Translations under genes and position numbers: made by a program
Source: Metellina segmentata
Taxonomy: Eukaryota > Arthropoda > Arachnida > Araneae > Tetragnathidae
Assembly (NCBI GenBank): GCA_947359465.1
Contig: OX375881.1
Location: forward strand, 120,167,967-120,231,966
DNA: 64,000 nucleotides
Direction of reading: 5' to 3'
The notes under the pieces: model-generated
Databases searched by the model: none
What the model was told of the DNA's origin: nothing
Seen by the model: only the letters and a program-made list of their open reading frames with translations
Shown: piece after piece, positions 14,600-26,006 of the stretch
How the letters are laid out: every line of letters begins with the position of its first letter
How positions within the stretch are numbered: the stretch's first letter is position 1

Positions 14600-17437
14600 C
14601 TAGTGTTTTGCTTCATCATGTATTCTTTTCCATCTTGCCCAGTTCTTATTCATAGTGCTTAAAGTTTTATACATATTGTCATTCAACAATTCTGATATGG
14701 TTTTTATACCATCTTGGCGTTTTAGTTGTTCCTCAACCCATTCTTTGTCATTAAGAAGTGACTTTATATCATATTGGATATATTTATATAAAATATCCAT
14801 CAAGTGACTTGGACGCATGTTCTCCTTTAATCCATTTAATATCGTTAACTTTTCTTGATACTCGCGAATTAAATCAGCAGCATCTGTTATTTTATTTCCA
14901 AACATGTAATTCCAAAGATCTATAAAATGTCGTTCATAAAAAGCATAAAAATATAATTTCATAGTACTTAAGGCTATTTCATCATCTAAATCATAATTTT
15001 CCAATATTGCATCATCATCGGTCCTACGTTTTTTATGTTTGGATATCAAAGATGTTGTTTGTGGATCTAAATCCATTTCGGGGTTTAAGTCAGCCAATTG
15101 CTGTAAATCAGTTTGAGATGGAGGTCTATTTAGAGATGTGCTTCTAGGTCTAATTGGAGACGAGCTTACAGAACAATTTGGAGATCTGCTTCTGGACCTA
15201 GCAGTATCGATACCAATGGAAGACTGGTCTCTGCGAGTAGTCCGATCTGTATCTTTTGATCTACGTCTATGCAATGAAGAATCTTGTTCTATCGCTTGGG
15301 ATGTTAAATTCTTTTTGCACTCTTCCAACTCGTGTTGAGTAAACTCTAGTTGAATACGTAAAGCAGATTGGTTTTCAAACTGACGTTTAACATTCTCCTT
15401 CCAGTTTATATCATCTTTAATATTAAAAAGAGTTTTAATTTCATCCATTTCATTTTGTTTTTCATTCAATTCGTGTTGCTGACTCTCTAGTTTTGATTCT
15501 AATTTAGAATTTTCAAATTTTATCGCTTTGTGTTTAGAAATAACAATCAAGTTCCATTTTCTAACATTTTTTATATCAAAAAAATTTATAATTTTATCAA
15601 TTTTTTGTTCCGTTTCACTTTGTTTTTGCTCCAATTCGGATTTACTAGACTCTAGGCTTTTAATAGCTAAGGATAATTCGTTCTGAAGCTGTTGTGCATC
15701 CTGCACGCTTTTAAGGTAATACTGTCTCAAATTTGTTTTCTCATCCTCAATCTTTGCTTTCATATCAAGGGCAAATGTGTCTATGTTAAAATTGTCCATT
15801 AATTGGGAGCATTGCTGTTTTAAAGTATCGAAATCGGCATTCTCTAGGTGATAGCCTAACATCAAGGGTTGGTCTGAAGATTGTTCCTCTAGGCTCAATG
15901 GTTCGGCATCATAGTCTATAGGCTCGTTCACAGTTTCACGTGTTTCAATCAATTTAGTTTGCAATGCACTCACATTGGTTTGCAAATAACTGAAAAACGT
16001 TTCAATAAAATTATCTATAGAATATGTCCTTGCTATAGTTTTTGATTCATCATCCAATGTTTGAAGCATTAGGTAAAAAATTTTTTCAAACGTTTTGGTA
16101 AAACGTTGTATAGTCTCCGATGTTGCTTTTAACAAATCTGTTATATCATCTACCAGATTTGTGTGGGGAACTGATGATAATTTAAATTCTTGTCGAAACA
16201 GTGTTAAAAGAGTTTTAATTTTTGTGTTGTCGTTAAGCATGTTAATCACTCCATGTTCCCAATCGTCTTGAAAGGCAAACATTGGAAAATGGGCCTGGCA
16301 ATATGTTAACAAGGTAGATGGTTTGTGAATTTCAGCCAATTGCGTATTTTTTTCCAACAGCTTTTGTTCCAACTCATCTAATCGCTCCATCAAAAGAATG
16401 GAGGGTAATTTACTTCCAAAGAGTGTGGATATTTTTTCAACCAACTTGCTAGACTTATCTTTTACCTCTTGATTGGTGGTATTAACAAGAGATACCACGT
16501 TTTTAAGTACGTCTTCACTAGCACCTATTTGACTCAAGTTTCGACGTAATGTGTTAAAAGATGCATCAATTTTAAACAAACCCACTATTTCTTTCAATTG
16601 GTTTTCGGATAACATACGAGTTAAAAATTCTTCAAATTTATTAAACAAACTCTCACTAATATTATCCACATCAATGGATGCTGTATTCAAATGTTGAGGC
16701 TCACAAGAAGGTGCAATCTTTTTCAAGAGGTCATGAATTTTAGTTTCCCTTTCCTTTGACAGGTCAAACGTTGTTTTCAATTCATCTCTGACATTTTGTA
16801 AAAACTCGGACAATTTTCTATTATTTTCAAGCGTAAATTGTTCATAGTCGTAGTTTTGGCTTTTATATTCCAACGGCAAGGATTGGACGGAAGACTGGAT
16901 CGAAGGCATACAATTTTCAGTGGATTTTGGTGGATATTCAATATGCGGAAGGTTCTCGAAAGACGTTTTATCCCGTTTTTCTAATTCCTCTTTCAATCGC
17001 GAGATTGTATTTTGAAGGCTCTTTACATTGTTTTTCTCTGATTCTAGATTCAAAGTACATTCCTCATAATTACGGCAAATTTCCTTGTTTTTCAATTCCA
17101 ACCTGTGATGATCCTTTTCTAGTGTGGAGTAGATTGATTTCAAATGCGATACTTCTTTTCTACACGCTACCAGATGTTCATGATTCGTGGTAGAGTGAAT
17201 AGGTGATGCATGACCACTAAGGGGTGCATGACACAAATGAAATAAAAAATCCAGAAAACTACTACTGTTTCGGTATACATCGGGATACTGATCAATCAAC
17301 GGTTGACTCAATGTAAATGCTTCCGTAACGTCTTGGGAAATATCCCTCTTCAAGGTTTGTAATAATTGTACATGAAGCAAATTGTTGGGGTCCCGTTGTG
17401 ACTGTAGGATGGCTTTCACCAATGTCTTCAAGACCAT
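14600..17437 (-). CDS. Large coiled-coil protein with RS-like region, 945 aa
   Basis: ATG at 17437, overlapping the upstream gene by 10 bp. Most of the length is heptad-type helix rich in Glu, Lys, Gln and Leu (clear blocks at about 95-155 and 580-740). A basic Ser/Arg-rich segment near residues 735-790 (SRSRSPN, SSSPIRPRS) resembles RS tracts that are phosphorylation targets; the last 130 residues are a helical globular part. Likely a structural or scaffold protein of the virion or replication compartment, but this is inference from architecture only. Confidence 0.75.
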   Translation of the reverse strand: MVLKTLVKAILQSQRDPNNLLHVQLLQTLKRDISQDVTEAFTLSQPLIDQYPDVYRNSSSFLDFLFHLCHAPLSGHASPIHSTTNHEHLVACRKEVSHLKSIYSTLEKDHHRLELKNKEICRNYEECTLNLESEKNNVKSLQNTISRLKEELEKRDKTSFENLPHIEYPPKSTENCMPSIQSSVQSLPLEYKSQNYDYEQFTLENNRKLSEFLQNVRDELKTTFDLSKERETKIHDLLKKIAPSCEPQHLNTASIDVDNISESLFNKFEEFLTRMLSENQLKEIVGLFKIDASFNTLRRNLSQIGASEDVLKNVVSLVNTTNQEVKDKSSKLVEKISTLFGSKLPSILLMERLDELEQKLLEKNTQLAEIHKPSTLLTYCQAHFPMFAFQDDWEHGVINMLNDNTKIKTLLTLFRQEFKLSSVPHTNLVDDITDLLKATSETIQRFTKTFEKIFYLMLQTLDDESKTIARTYSIDNFIETFFSYLQTNVSALQTKLIETRETVNEPIDYDAEPLSLEEQSSDQPLMLGYHLENADFDTLKQQCSQLMDNFNIDTFALDMKAKIEDEKTNLRQYYLKSVQDAQQLQNELSLAIKSLESSKSELEQKQSETEQKIDKIINFFDIKNVRKWNLIVISKHKAIKFENSKLESKLESQQHELNEKQNEMDEIKTLFNIKDDINWKENVKRQFENQSALRIQLEFTQHELEECKKNLTSQAIEQDSSLHRRRSKDTDRTTRRDQSSIGIDTARSRSRSPNCSVSSSPIRPRSTSLNRPPSQTDLQQLADLNPEMDLDPQTTSLISKHKKRRTDDDAILENYDLDDEIALSTMKLYFYAFYERHFIDLWNYMFGNKITDAADLIREYQEKLTILNGLKENMRPSHLMDILYKYIQYDIKSLLNDKEWVEEQLKRQDGIKTISELLNDNMYKTLSTMNKNWARWKRIHDEAKH

Positions 17438-18576
17438 CTTGATTTGATTTTCCCCATCAGAATGTGATACACTTGCAACAAGTCTTTTTTAATGTAACGG
17501 TATGGTTCGGATGTCTGAATGGACAACCAATCTAGAATGACAGTTAAATTGATGATATTTGAATATAAATTGGACACGTACCACATGAGACCATGGTTGA
17601 GCCACGTGTCTAAATCTTTCAACAAAGGAACCCAATACTGGCATTGAGTGGTGTGGTCGGTGGGAACAAAGCAACACGACATGTTATTAGCATCCAAGTA
17701 CCATTCTTTGGTAAAGGATAAAATAAGTACCGACACGTACTCGGCTTTACAATCTATGATTCGGCAAGCTATTCCCACGGGTACAGCGTCACTTAGAGTA
17801 GTTTGACACGTATAAAACTCTTTGGGAGGATGATCAGGTGGTAAGACATGGTCCATACTGCGTTTCAAAATATGAAATAAATTTCGTCCAAGAAATGCAG
17901 TAGGATCATGATTAAACATGCGTCTCGTTTTTTCAAAAGCCATATGATAGGCCAAAGGATACCACGTATTAAAATTATTTAAATGATCAGTGTTTCTTTT
18001 AAAGTACCTCATGAGAGCAGCATCTTGAATGGTGAAAGGTTCAGACATTTTAATGCAGCTATTGAACAACTTGACCAAACCACGAAAAGCAACATTTTTC
18101 CGAGCTCGTGTCCAAAAGGATTTGAATGGGTTGTGACTGGTTACGACAAAAAGTGTCCGAGCATAATATGTTTTGACCAAGAAATTAGGATTTGGAAATA
18201 ACGATGTTAACAAGTCCGCTTCGGTTGGAGTTTTAGGATGATCTTTGGGGAGCACAAACATCTTGGTGGTTTGTGCAAATTCCAAAGTCAACGCGTGCTT
18301 AGATGCATCCACCAAAATGCATGTATTGGGAGGAATATGTATGGTATTAGGGAAGGATGATCCAAACTGTTTATGAATAATGATGGGATTTTTAAACCGA
18401 ATGGCAATGAAATACAATCTATTATACTGGTTACCCGTCACAGTGACATATCGATTCAGATCCTGACCGGCATGGAATTCAGTAATGGAAGATTCCGCAT
18501 TATTCCAATGTGTTGCATCGTCTCCTCGAGGGAGCATAGGCAAACTCAACTCTTCGTCATTACGGGATTCCATCAT
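17428..18576 (-). CDS. Hypothetical protein, 382 aa
   Basis: ATG at 18576 (a second ATG follows at once at 18573). A TATATAAA box at 18599-18606 is about 25 bp upstream. Mixed alpha/beta composition with no membrane segment. Residues 90-120 (IPPNTCILVDASKHALTLEF) resemble a segment of the 412-aa protein at 45687 (LQPNTCYIIPAGTTYLILSV), a possible distant paralogy. The 3' end overlaps the coiled-coil gene by 10 bp, implying co-transcription. Function unknown. Confidence 0.75.
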   Translation of the reverse strand: MMESRNDEELSLPMLPRGDDATHWNNAESSITEFHAGQDLNRYVTVTGNQYNRLYFIAIRFKNPIIIHKQFGSSFPNTIHIPPNTCILVDASKHALTLEFAQTTKMFVLPKDHPKTPTEADLLTSLFPNPNFLVKTYYARTLFVVTSHNPFKSFWTRARKNVAFRGLVKLFNSCIKMSEPFTIQDAALMRYFKRNTDHLNNFNTWYPLAYHMAFEKTRRMFNHDPTAFLGRNLFHILKRSMDHVLPPDHPPKEFYTCQTTLSDAVPVGIACRIIDCKAEYVSVLILSFTKEWYLDANNMSCCFVPTDHTTQCQYWVPLLKDLDTWLNHGLMWYVSNLYSNIINLTVILDWLSIQTSEPYRYIKKDLLQVYHILMGKIKSRWS

Positions 18577-18596
18577 GCGATGTAAAAAAAATGAAC

Positions 18597-18610
18597 CCTT
18601 TATATAAAGT
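18597..18610 (-). promoter_or_regulatory. TATATAAA box
   Basis: Minus strand ACTTTATATAAAGG, about 25 bp upstream of the ATG at 18576. Confidence 0.6.
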
Positions 18611-18665
18611 GTCACCAGAGGATTCTATGATGTATTTGCATATTCTCTTACCTATATAACGGAAG

Positions 18666-18777
<112 letters not shown>

Positions 18778-18829
18778 AAACCAAAGCACCTACTAATGGA
18801 ATAACATTGTTAATTCCAAGTGAAATTTC

Positions 18830-19801
18830 TTATACTTGTGTAATTAACTCCTTGCACTTAATTTCGGTATCCAAGCTCTCGGCCTTTATTTTTTTCAATT
18901 TTTGAGCCAATGTCTGTTTAATATGCCAGGTTTTCCCTTCACTTTTTGCAATTTCCATACTCCACCACGTGTTTACACATTCGGGTCCTAGTCGTATTAC
19001 TAAAAAGAGTCGGTATGCAAAAAAGACAATATGCCAAATGATGAGGGTTAGGAAACAACCATACACTACCCAAAACACTCTCCGATAAATACTGTTGAGG
19101 GGTAATAAACAGTACCATTTTCCAGTTGTAATCTCACCCCCTGATCTGTAATCGAAAAAACAATTGGCTATATGAGGAAAGAGAATAGGAATGGCAGACC
19201 AGGACCAACTGGATAGGGACCAAACACGATTGAAAAATTCATTCAGGATTCCAATCTGAACTGCAAGATGCAAAGCATAAATACATTCCAATGCCCATGT
19301 TTGCAAAAACAAATGATTGCCTTTGGATGCTATGATCATTTGAGTGACTCGTTCACAATCTTCCTCATCTTTTATCGTCAATTCTTTAAGATAGTAGTCA
19401 ATGTGTCTGGACCATACGCGAAAAGGAAAATAAAAACTAAAGGCTTGGAGCAATAATATAACAGAGATCCATTGATAATAGTCATGATACAGGATGGGAA
19501 TAATAGGATTCTCCGTACGAGTGAAATCAGTATGAGTAGAGTTGATAAAGCATCTGGTGTCTACAATCGATTTGGCTATTTTACTTCCACCCAAATCACA
19601 ATTGATAGCATCACCAAACAACTGTCGACTCATACTAAGGCCAAAACAAAATAAAAAAATATTACGGACATGAATTTGACTAAAATCCACTAGCGCACTG
19701 TGACTCCGTAAAGGAGTCCAAGAGCCCTTCCATTTGAGTAAATTAAAAAGGGGTAACATTTTTTTGTAATGTTGCCACTTTATATAATATTTTTTTTTCA
19801 T
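18830..19801 (-). CDS. Viral innexin (gap-junction channel protein)
   Basis: 323 residues with the innexin layout: four membrane segments and two extracellular loops, each with a Cys pair. Loop 1 has INCDLGGS...DTRCFINSTH; transmembrane 2 begins with the signature YYQW (DYYQWISVILLLQAFSFYFP); loop 2 has IANCFFDYRSGGE...WYCLLPLN followed by the fourth membrane segment. Innexins form hexameric or octameric hemichannels and gap junctions in invertebrates. Viral copies are known from polydnaviruses (vinnexins), where they alter host cell communication. At 323 aa it is slightly shorter than cellular innexins (about 360-420), mainly at the C-terminus. The ATG overlaps the TGA of the RPB1 fragment upstream (ATGA), so both are probably on one transcript. 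Acquisition from an arthropod-type host is inferred. Confidence 0.93.
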   Translation of the reverse strand: MKKKYYIKWQHYKKMLPLFNLLKWKGSWTPLRSHSALVDFSQIHVRNIFLFCFGLSMSRQLFGDAINCDLGGSKIAKSIVDTRCFINSTHTDFTRTENPIIPILYHDYYQWISVILLLQAFSFYFPFRVWSRHIDYYLKELTIKDEEDCERVTQMIIASKGNHLFLQTWALECIYALHLAVQIGILNEFFNRVWSLSSWSWSAIPILFPHIANCFFDYRSGGEITTGKWYCLLPLNSIYRRVFWVVYGCFLTLIIWHIVFFAYRLFLVIRLGPECVNTWWSMEIAKSEGKTWHIKQTLAQKLKKIKAESLDTEIKCKELITQV

Positions 19802-21366
19802 TCATTGTCTATGGGTATTGTTTTTTGCAGCAGGTGCTTGAATCCATCAACAGACATGACATCCGTAAAATGCAACACATCCAGTACGTCATTTTCAATC
19901 ACCATGTTTCCATCCTTTAAACACCCCTTGTAATCCACATGTAACCCCTGCAGGTTATATACCATTTTGGAATAACCATATCCAGGCTCCCAAATCTTAC
20001 ACGTTTTACTCAAAGCCTCTATAGACGTTTTGGTGTGTGCTACCGCTTCCACAGCCGTCAACCCTTCCCAAAATGAATGGGTAATGTATTCGTCATTTTG
20101 GTAACCAATTGCTCCAAACATTTGATACAAATGCTCAAAAGAGCCCTTGGCTCCAGACATTACTTGTGTCACAAGGCATCCGTTGCTTGATTTAGCCTTG
20201 TCTTGAAATGTGGTTAACGATTCACGACCCCATTCAAACAGCAATTTCATTTCTTCCAGCGTCAGAGCAAAACACATTTCGTTTTGTAACACATTCAAAT
20301 AGTATAACCGCATCTGATCAATGTAGTGAAACGTTTGCTGTGAACCGTAAAGATCATACAACACCTGGAAGGTTTTATTCAAATCCCGCATTTTGTAGGG
20401 TAAAAATTCAATTTCGTCCAGTTTCATAAAATAGACGACAAGCATATCTTGAGTGGGCATCAGTTTAGGACCTTGCATCACAAAGCATCCCAACTGAAAT
20501 TCTGGATTGAGAATGGTAGCACACTCGGCTTGAGACAAAGTACTGGGCACCATATATATGTTGCACTCATCTCCATCAAAATCAGCATTTAAAGCTTGCA
20601 ACACTTCTAAAGGAATTCCGAAACAGGAATACTTCCATCCGGGAGAAACCACTTTTAAGGCTATAAAATTACCCGGTTGTAACGAAGGCATTCGGTTTAA
20701 AATAATGTATTGATTGTGCAAATGAAACTTTTCTACAATTTCTTGAGGTAATGTAATTTCATTGGGTCGTAAACTAGAATCAGAAACAATCATACCTCGC
20801 ATGGCTAGACTACATCGTTTTCCAAACGCTATTTGTCGCATTAAAGTAGATTTACCACAGGATCGATGTTGTAAGCTCCCATAATTTAAAGGTGCTTCTA
20901 AAAGTTGCTGGAAAAGAGTATTCACATAATCGGCGGATTGCGTCAATTTCGTCCGGTTGGTCATGGGCAACCCTTGAACAAATTTCATGACTTTTTCATA
21001 CACAAGAGTGGAAGCCACTTGCCAATAAATGGGATCAGGTAAAATTAAAAACTCTTGATTGGAATCAATGTGATGGGCTTGCATTAAACGTTGCAAGACG
21101 GGTAGAGCAAATGTAAACCCTGGAGTGGGTATACCAATCGATTGAACAGGATACGAATGGAGTTGGCTGTTGTAATAAAATTGCTTACAGCAAATTTGAT
21201 ATGGGACTTTACGAAAGGTTAATTGGCAATTACAGACTAAACACGTTTGCGTAAAAGAATGATGTTTTCGCCACGCTCTGAGGAGTTGAATCAAATCCGG
21301 GGGTGTCACTTGCACTAAACAGTCTTGTAAAGACAAGAGTGAAATTCTGTACTGTTCTACAGACAT
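19798..21366 (-). CDS. RPB1: RNA polymerase largest subunit, catalytic-core fragment (RPB1 N-terminal/central part)
   Basis: 522 residues from ATG 21366. Contains the active-site motif NADFDGDE (about residue 260) that binds catalytic Mg, preceded by GKRCSLAMRGMIVSD and NRMPSLQPG, matching the standard order. A Cys cluster (CLVCNC...ICC) near residue 45 may be the clamp zinc site. It ends after the bridge-helix region (GLTAVEAVAHTKTSIEAL, then YGYSKMVYNLQ). The trigger loop, jaw and C-terminal clamp parts are missing from this gene; the C-terminal end is encoded at 32990-34003. The N-terminus is shorter than usual. It begins 1 bp from the divergent gene at 21368. Confidence 0.92.
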   Translation of the reverse strand: MSVEQYRISLLSLQDCLVQVTPPDLIQLLRAWRKHHSFTQTCLVCNCQLTFRKVPYQICCKQFYYNSQLHSYPVQSIGIPTPGFTFALPVLQRLMQAHHIDSNQEFLILPDPIYWQVASTLVYEKVMKFVQGLPMTNRTKLTQSADYVNTLFQQLLEAPLNYGSLQHRSCGKSTLMRQIAFGKRCSLAMRGMIVSDSSLRPNEITLPQEIVEKFHLHNQYIILNRMPSLQPGNFIALKVVSPGWKYSCFGIPLEVLQALNADFDGDECNIYMVPSTLSQAECATILNPEFQLGCFVMQGPKLMPTQDMLVVYFMKLDEIEFLPYKMRDLNKTFQVLYDLYGSQQTFHYIDQMRLYYLNVLQNEMCFALTLEEMKLLFEWGRESLTTFQDKAKSSNGCLVTQVMSGAKGSFEHLYQMFGAIGYQNDEYITHSFWEGLTAVEAVAHTKTSIEALSKTCKIWEPGYGYSKMVYNLQGLHVDYKGCLKDGNMVIENDVLDVLHFTDVMSVDGFKHLLQKTIPIDNE

Positions 21367-21367
21367 A

Positions 21368-22507
<1,140 letters not shown>

Positions 22508-22536
<29 letters not shown>

Positions 22537-23737
22537 CTTTATTCTCAACTAAGGGTCGTTTACGTTTAGGTTTGTTAAGAGGCTCCATGCGCCATTCTGA
22601 CACCTCTTGGATTTGTTCACCCATACAACTGAGATATAACTCTCCATAGCTGCTGATCTCACCCTTTTGAAACACCGTTTCCAGCACTTGCTTAATGTCT
22701 TGGGGTGTTTCCACTCCCTCCTGGTAAAGGCGACGAACTGCTCTCACATGCTTTCCGCGTATATCCTCAGGTCCATAGCGAAAGAAATCTACATAATTTT
22801 TAGCGTCTTCTCCCCAAAATCCATCGATAGCAAACCATTCACATATTGCTCGATTACTCGCAAATTTATTCATACACCCCGCCAATTTAATTAAATCAGT
22901 AGGTCGTACTGAATCTCGACCTAAGATACGCTCAACACAGTGCTGTTCTTCTAGTGTAGCTGTTTGGATGCGTTCATTCCAAAGAGTTAGTAAATCATGA
23001 TGTAACGACGGATTTAAATAACAAGGTCCTATTCTTTCGGCAATATTTTCCCATGGAACGTGAAAGTATTCAGCAAAACGTTTTAAAATCCGGATCACCA
23101 TTGTCTCATAGGTGAGGTGGGGATTAGTAATGCGTTGAATCTCATATGAGAGAGTAAGAGTCAATAACTGTTGAACTGTTTCGTGATGCATTGCTTCATG
23201 CTCCGCATCATAAAGCATTGAATGCTGCAGTGGTGGTTCTGCCTTGTATTGCAATTTCTCATGTTGAACTGACAGTAATATTTCAGGATTCACTGATTGC
23301 AATGCTTTACGCTGCACTGCTTCATTATTCACGGGCTGCAATGCTTTACGCTGCACTGCTTCATTATTCACGGGCTGCAATGCTTTACGCTGCACTGCTT
23401 CATTATTCACGGGCTGCAATGCTTCACGCTGCACTGCTTCATTATTCACGGGCTGCAATGCTTCACGCTGCACTGCTTCATTATTCACGGGCTGCAATGC
23501 TTCACGCTGCACTGCTTCATTATTCACGGGCTGCAATGCTTCACGCTGCACTGCTTCATTATTCACGGGCTGCAATGCTTCATTATTCACGGGCTGCAAT
23601 GCTTCACGCTGCACTGCTTCATTATTCACGGGCTGCAATGCTTCATTATTCACGGGCTGCAATGCTTCATTATTCACGGGCTGCAATGCTTCACGCTGCA
23701 CTGCTTCATTATTCACGGGCTGCAATGCTTCATTCAT
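22508..23737 (-). CDS. Hypothetical protein, 409 aa, with N-terminal Gln/Asn-rich repeats
   Basis: ATG at 23737. Residues 1-150 are tandem units of EALQPVNNEAVQR (13 aa) and EALQPVNN (8 aa). The folded C-terminal part is related to the 302-aa protein at 5014 (AIDGFWGEDAK, PEDIRGK, AVRRLYQEG). The tail is basic (KPKRKRP) and could be a nuclear signal. Repeats are likely length-variable. No function assigned. Confidence 0.78.
23300..23735 (-). repeat. 39-bp and 24-bp in-frame tandem repeats
   Basis: Alternating 39-bp and 24-bp units (sharing ATTCACGGGCTGCAATGCTT) in the 5' half of the 409-aa gene. Confidence 0.93.
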
Positions 23738-23798
23738 ATTTGTGAATTAAAGTTGATAATAAAGTTTTCTTGTCAAGTTACAAGTTATGTAGTAAATT

Positions 23799-24429
<631 letters not shown>

Positions 24430-24490
24430 TTCAAGTATGCAGAGTTTATTCAAGCTCCAGCAAGTTTAAATAAATATAACAAGGAAAGGA

Positions 24491-24491
<1 letters not shown>

Positions 24492-24575
<84 letters not shown>

Positions 24576-24581
24576 ATAATA

Positions 24582-24636
<55 letters not shown>
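24492..24636. repeat. A/T palindrome with TAA-repeat centre
   Basis: A-run 24492-24573, then (TAA)-type spacer 24574-24584, T-run 24585-24636. Confidence 0.93.
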
Positions 24637-24639
<3 letters not shown>

Positions 24640-25294
24640 TAGTCTTCTTGTGACCAAGGTAGCATGGTTCATCTTTAATTGCTCTTCTCCAGGCTTCCTC
24701 AGCTTTTTCTAAAACAGAACAATTCCTTCTGGACTCTTGACCCAAGTAAATAAAATTGTGAAAAAAACGTGCCCAAGGATCAAATATTTCTCGAGCTACT
24801 TGTCCTACTACAATCAAGTTTCGGACCTGTAGCATTTTTAATTCTCGAACTACCTGCTTTTTCCAATCATCCGATTGATTATTTTCTACATCAATACAAA
24901 ACCATGAACTATCTGTTACGACCGCACATTTTTTAATTTGACCTTCATGCATTTCCAATGCTAATGCCGCTATTCCAGAAGTTTTATGGAATATAGCGAT
25001 ACGTTCCATGGGTAACTCGTTACAAGACTGCAGTTTATAAAAGTGGGTATAATCGTGTTCAAATAAACAATCACAGGTATCAGGCCCCTCTTGAGCATTA
25101 TCGTCACTCCATATGCAAGTATCTTTGTGAAATTCTCCTCTTTCATTTTTAATAATTCTTTCTGACATTCTCATCTGATAACATATTAAATCCATTAGAT
25201 ATGTTAATTTTTTCTGAACCTCTTTTAATTCATGTCTGGAACAACATGCATTACTTCCAAATAGACTCTCCTTCAAATTCCGAACGTGATCCAT
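24635..25294 (-). CDS. Paralogue of the dUTPase-linked domain, 219 aa
   Basis: Intact stand-alone member of the family also seen at 4101 and in the N-terminal part of 38891-40021. ATG at 25294. Landmarks: SLFGSNACC, ERIIKNERGEFHKDTCIW, DTCDC, ALALEMHEG, KKCAVVTDSSWFCIDV and FDPWARF. Conserved His and Cys (HKDTC, CDC) could bind metal. The KCAVVT--WFCIDV core looks like an alpha/beta fold. Function unknown; fusion of a relative to dUTPase suggests a link to nucleotide metabolism or virion packaging of that enzyme. Confidence 0.75.
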
Positions 25295-25355
25295 GATGTG
25301 GGATAAAAGAAATGTGTAGCCTGCATTACTCTGGCATGTTTTTAAAGAAAGGAAG

Positions 25356-26001
<646 letters not shown>

Positions 26002-26006
26002 GCTCT

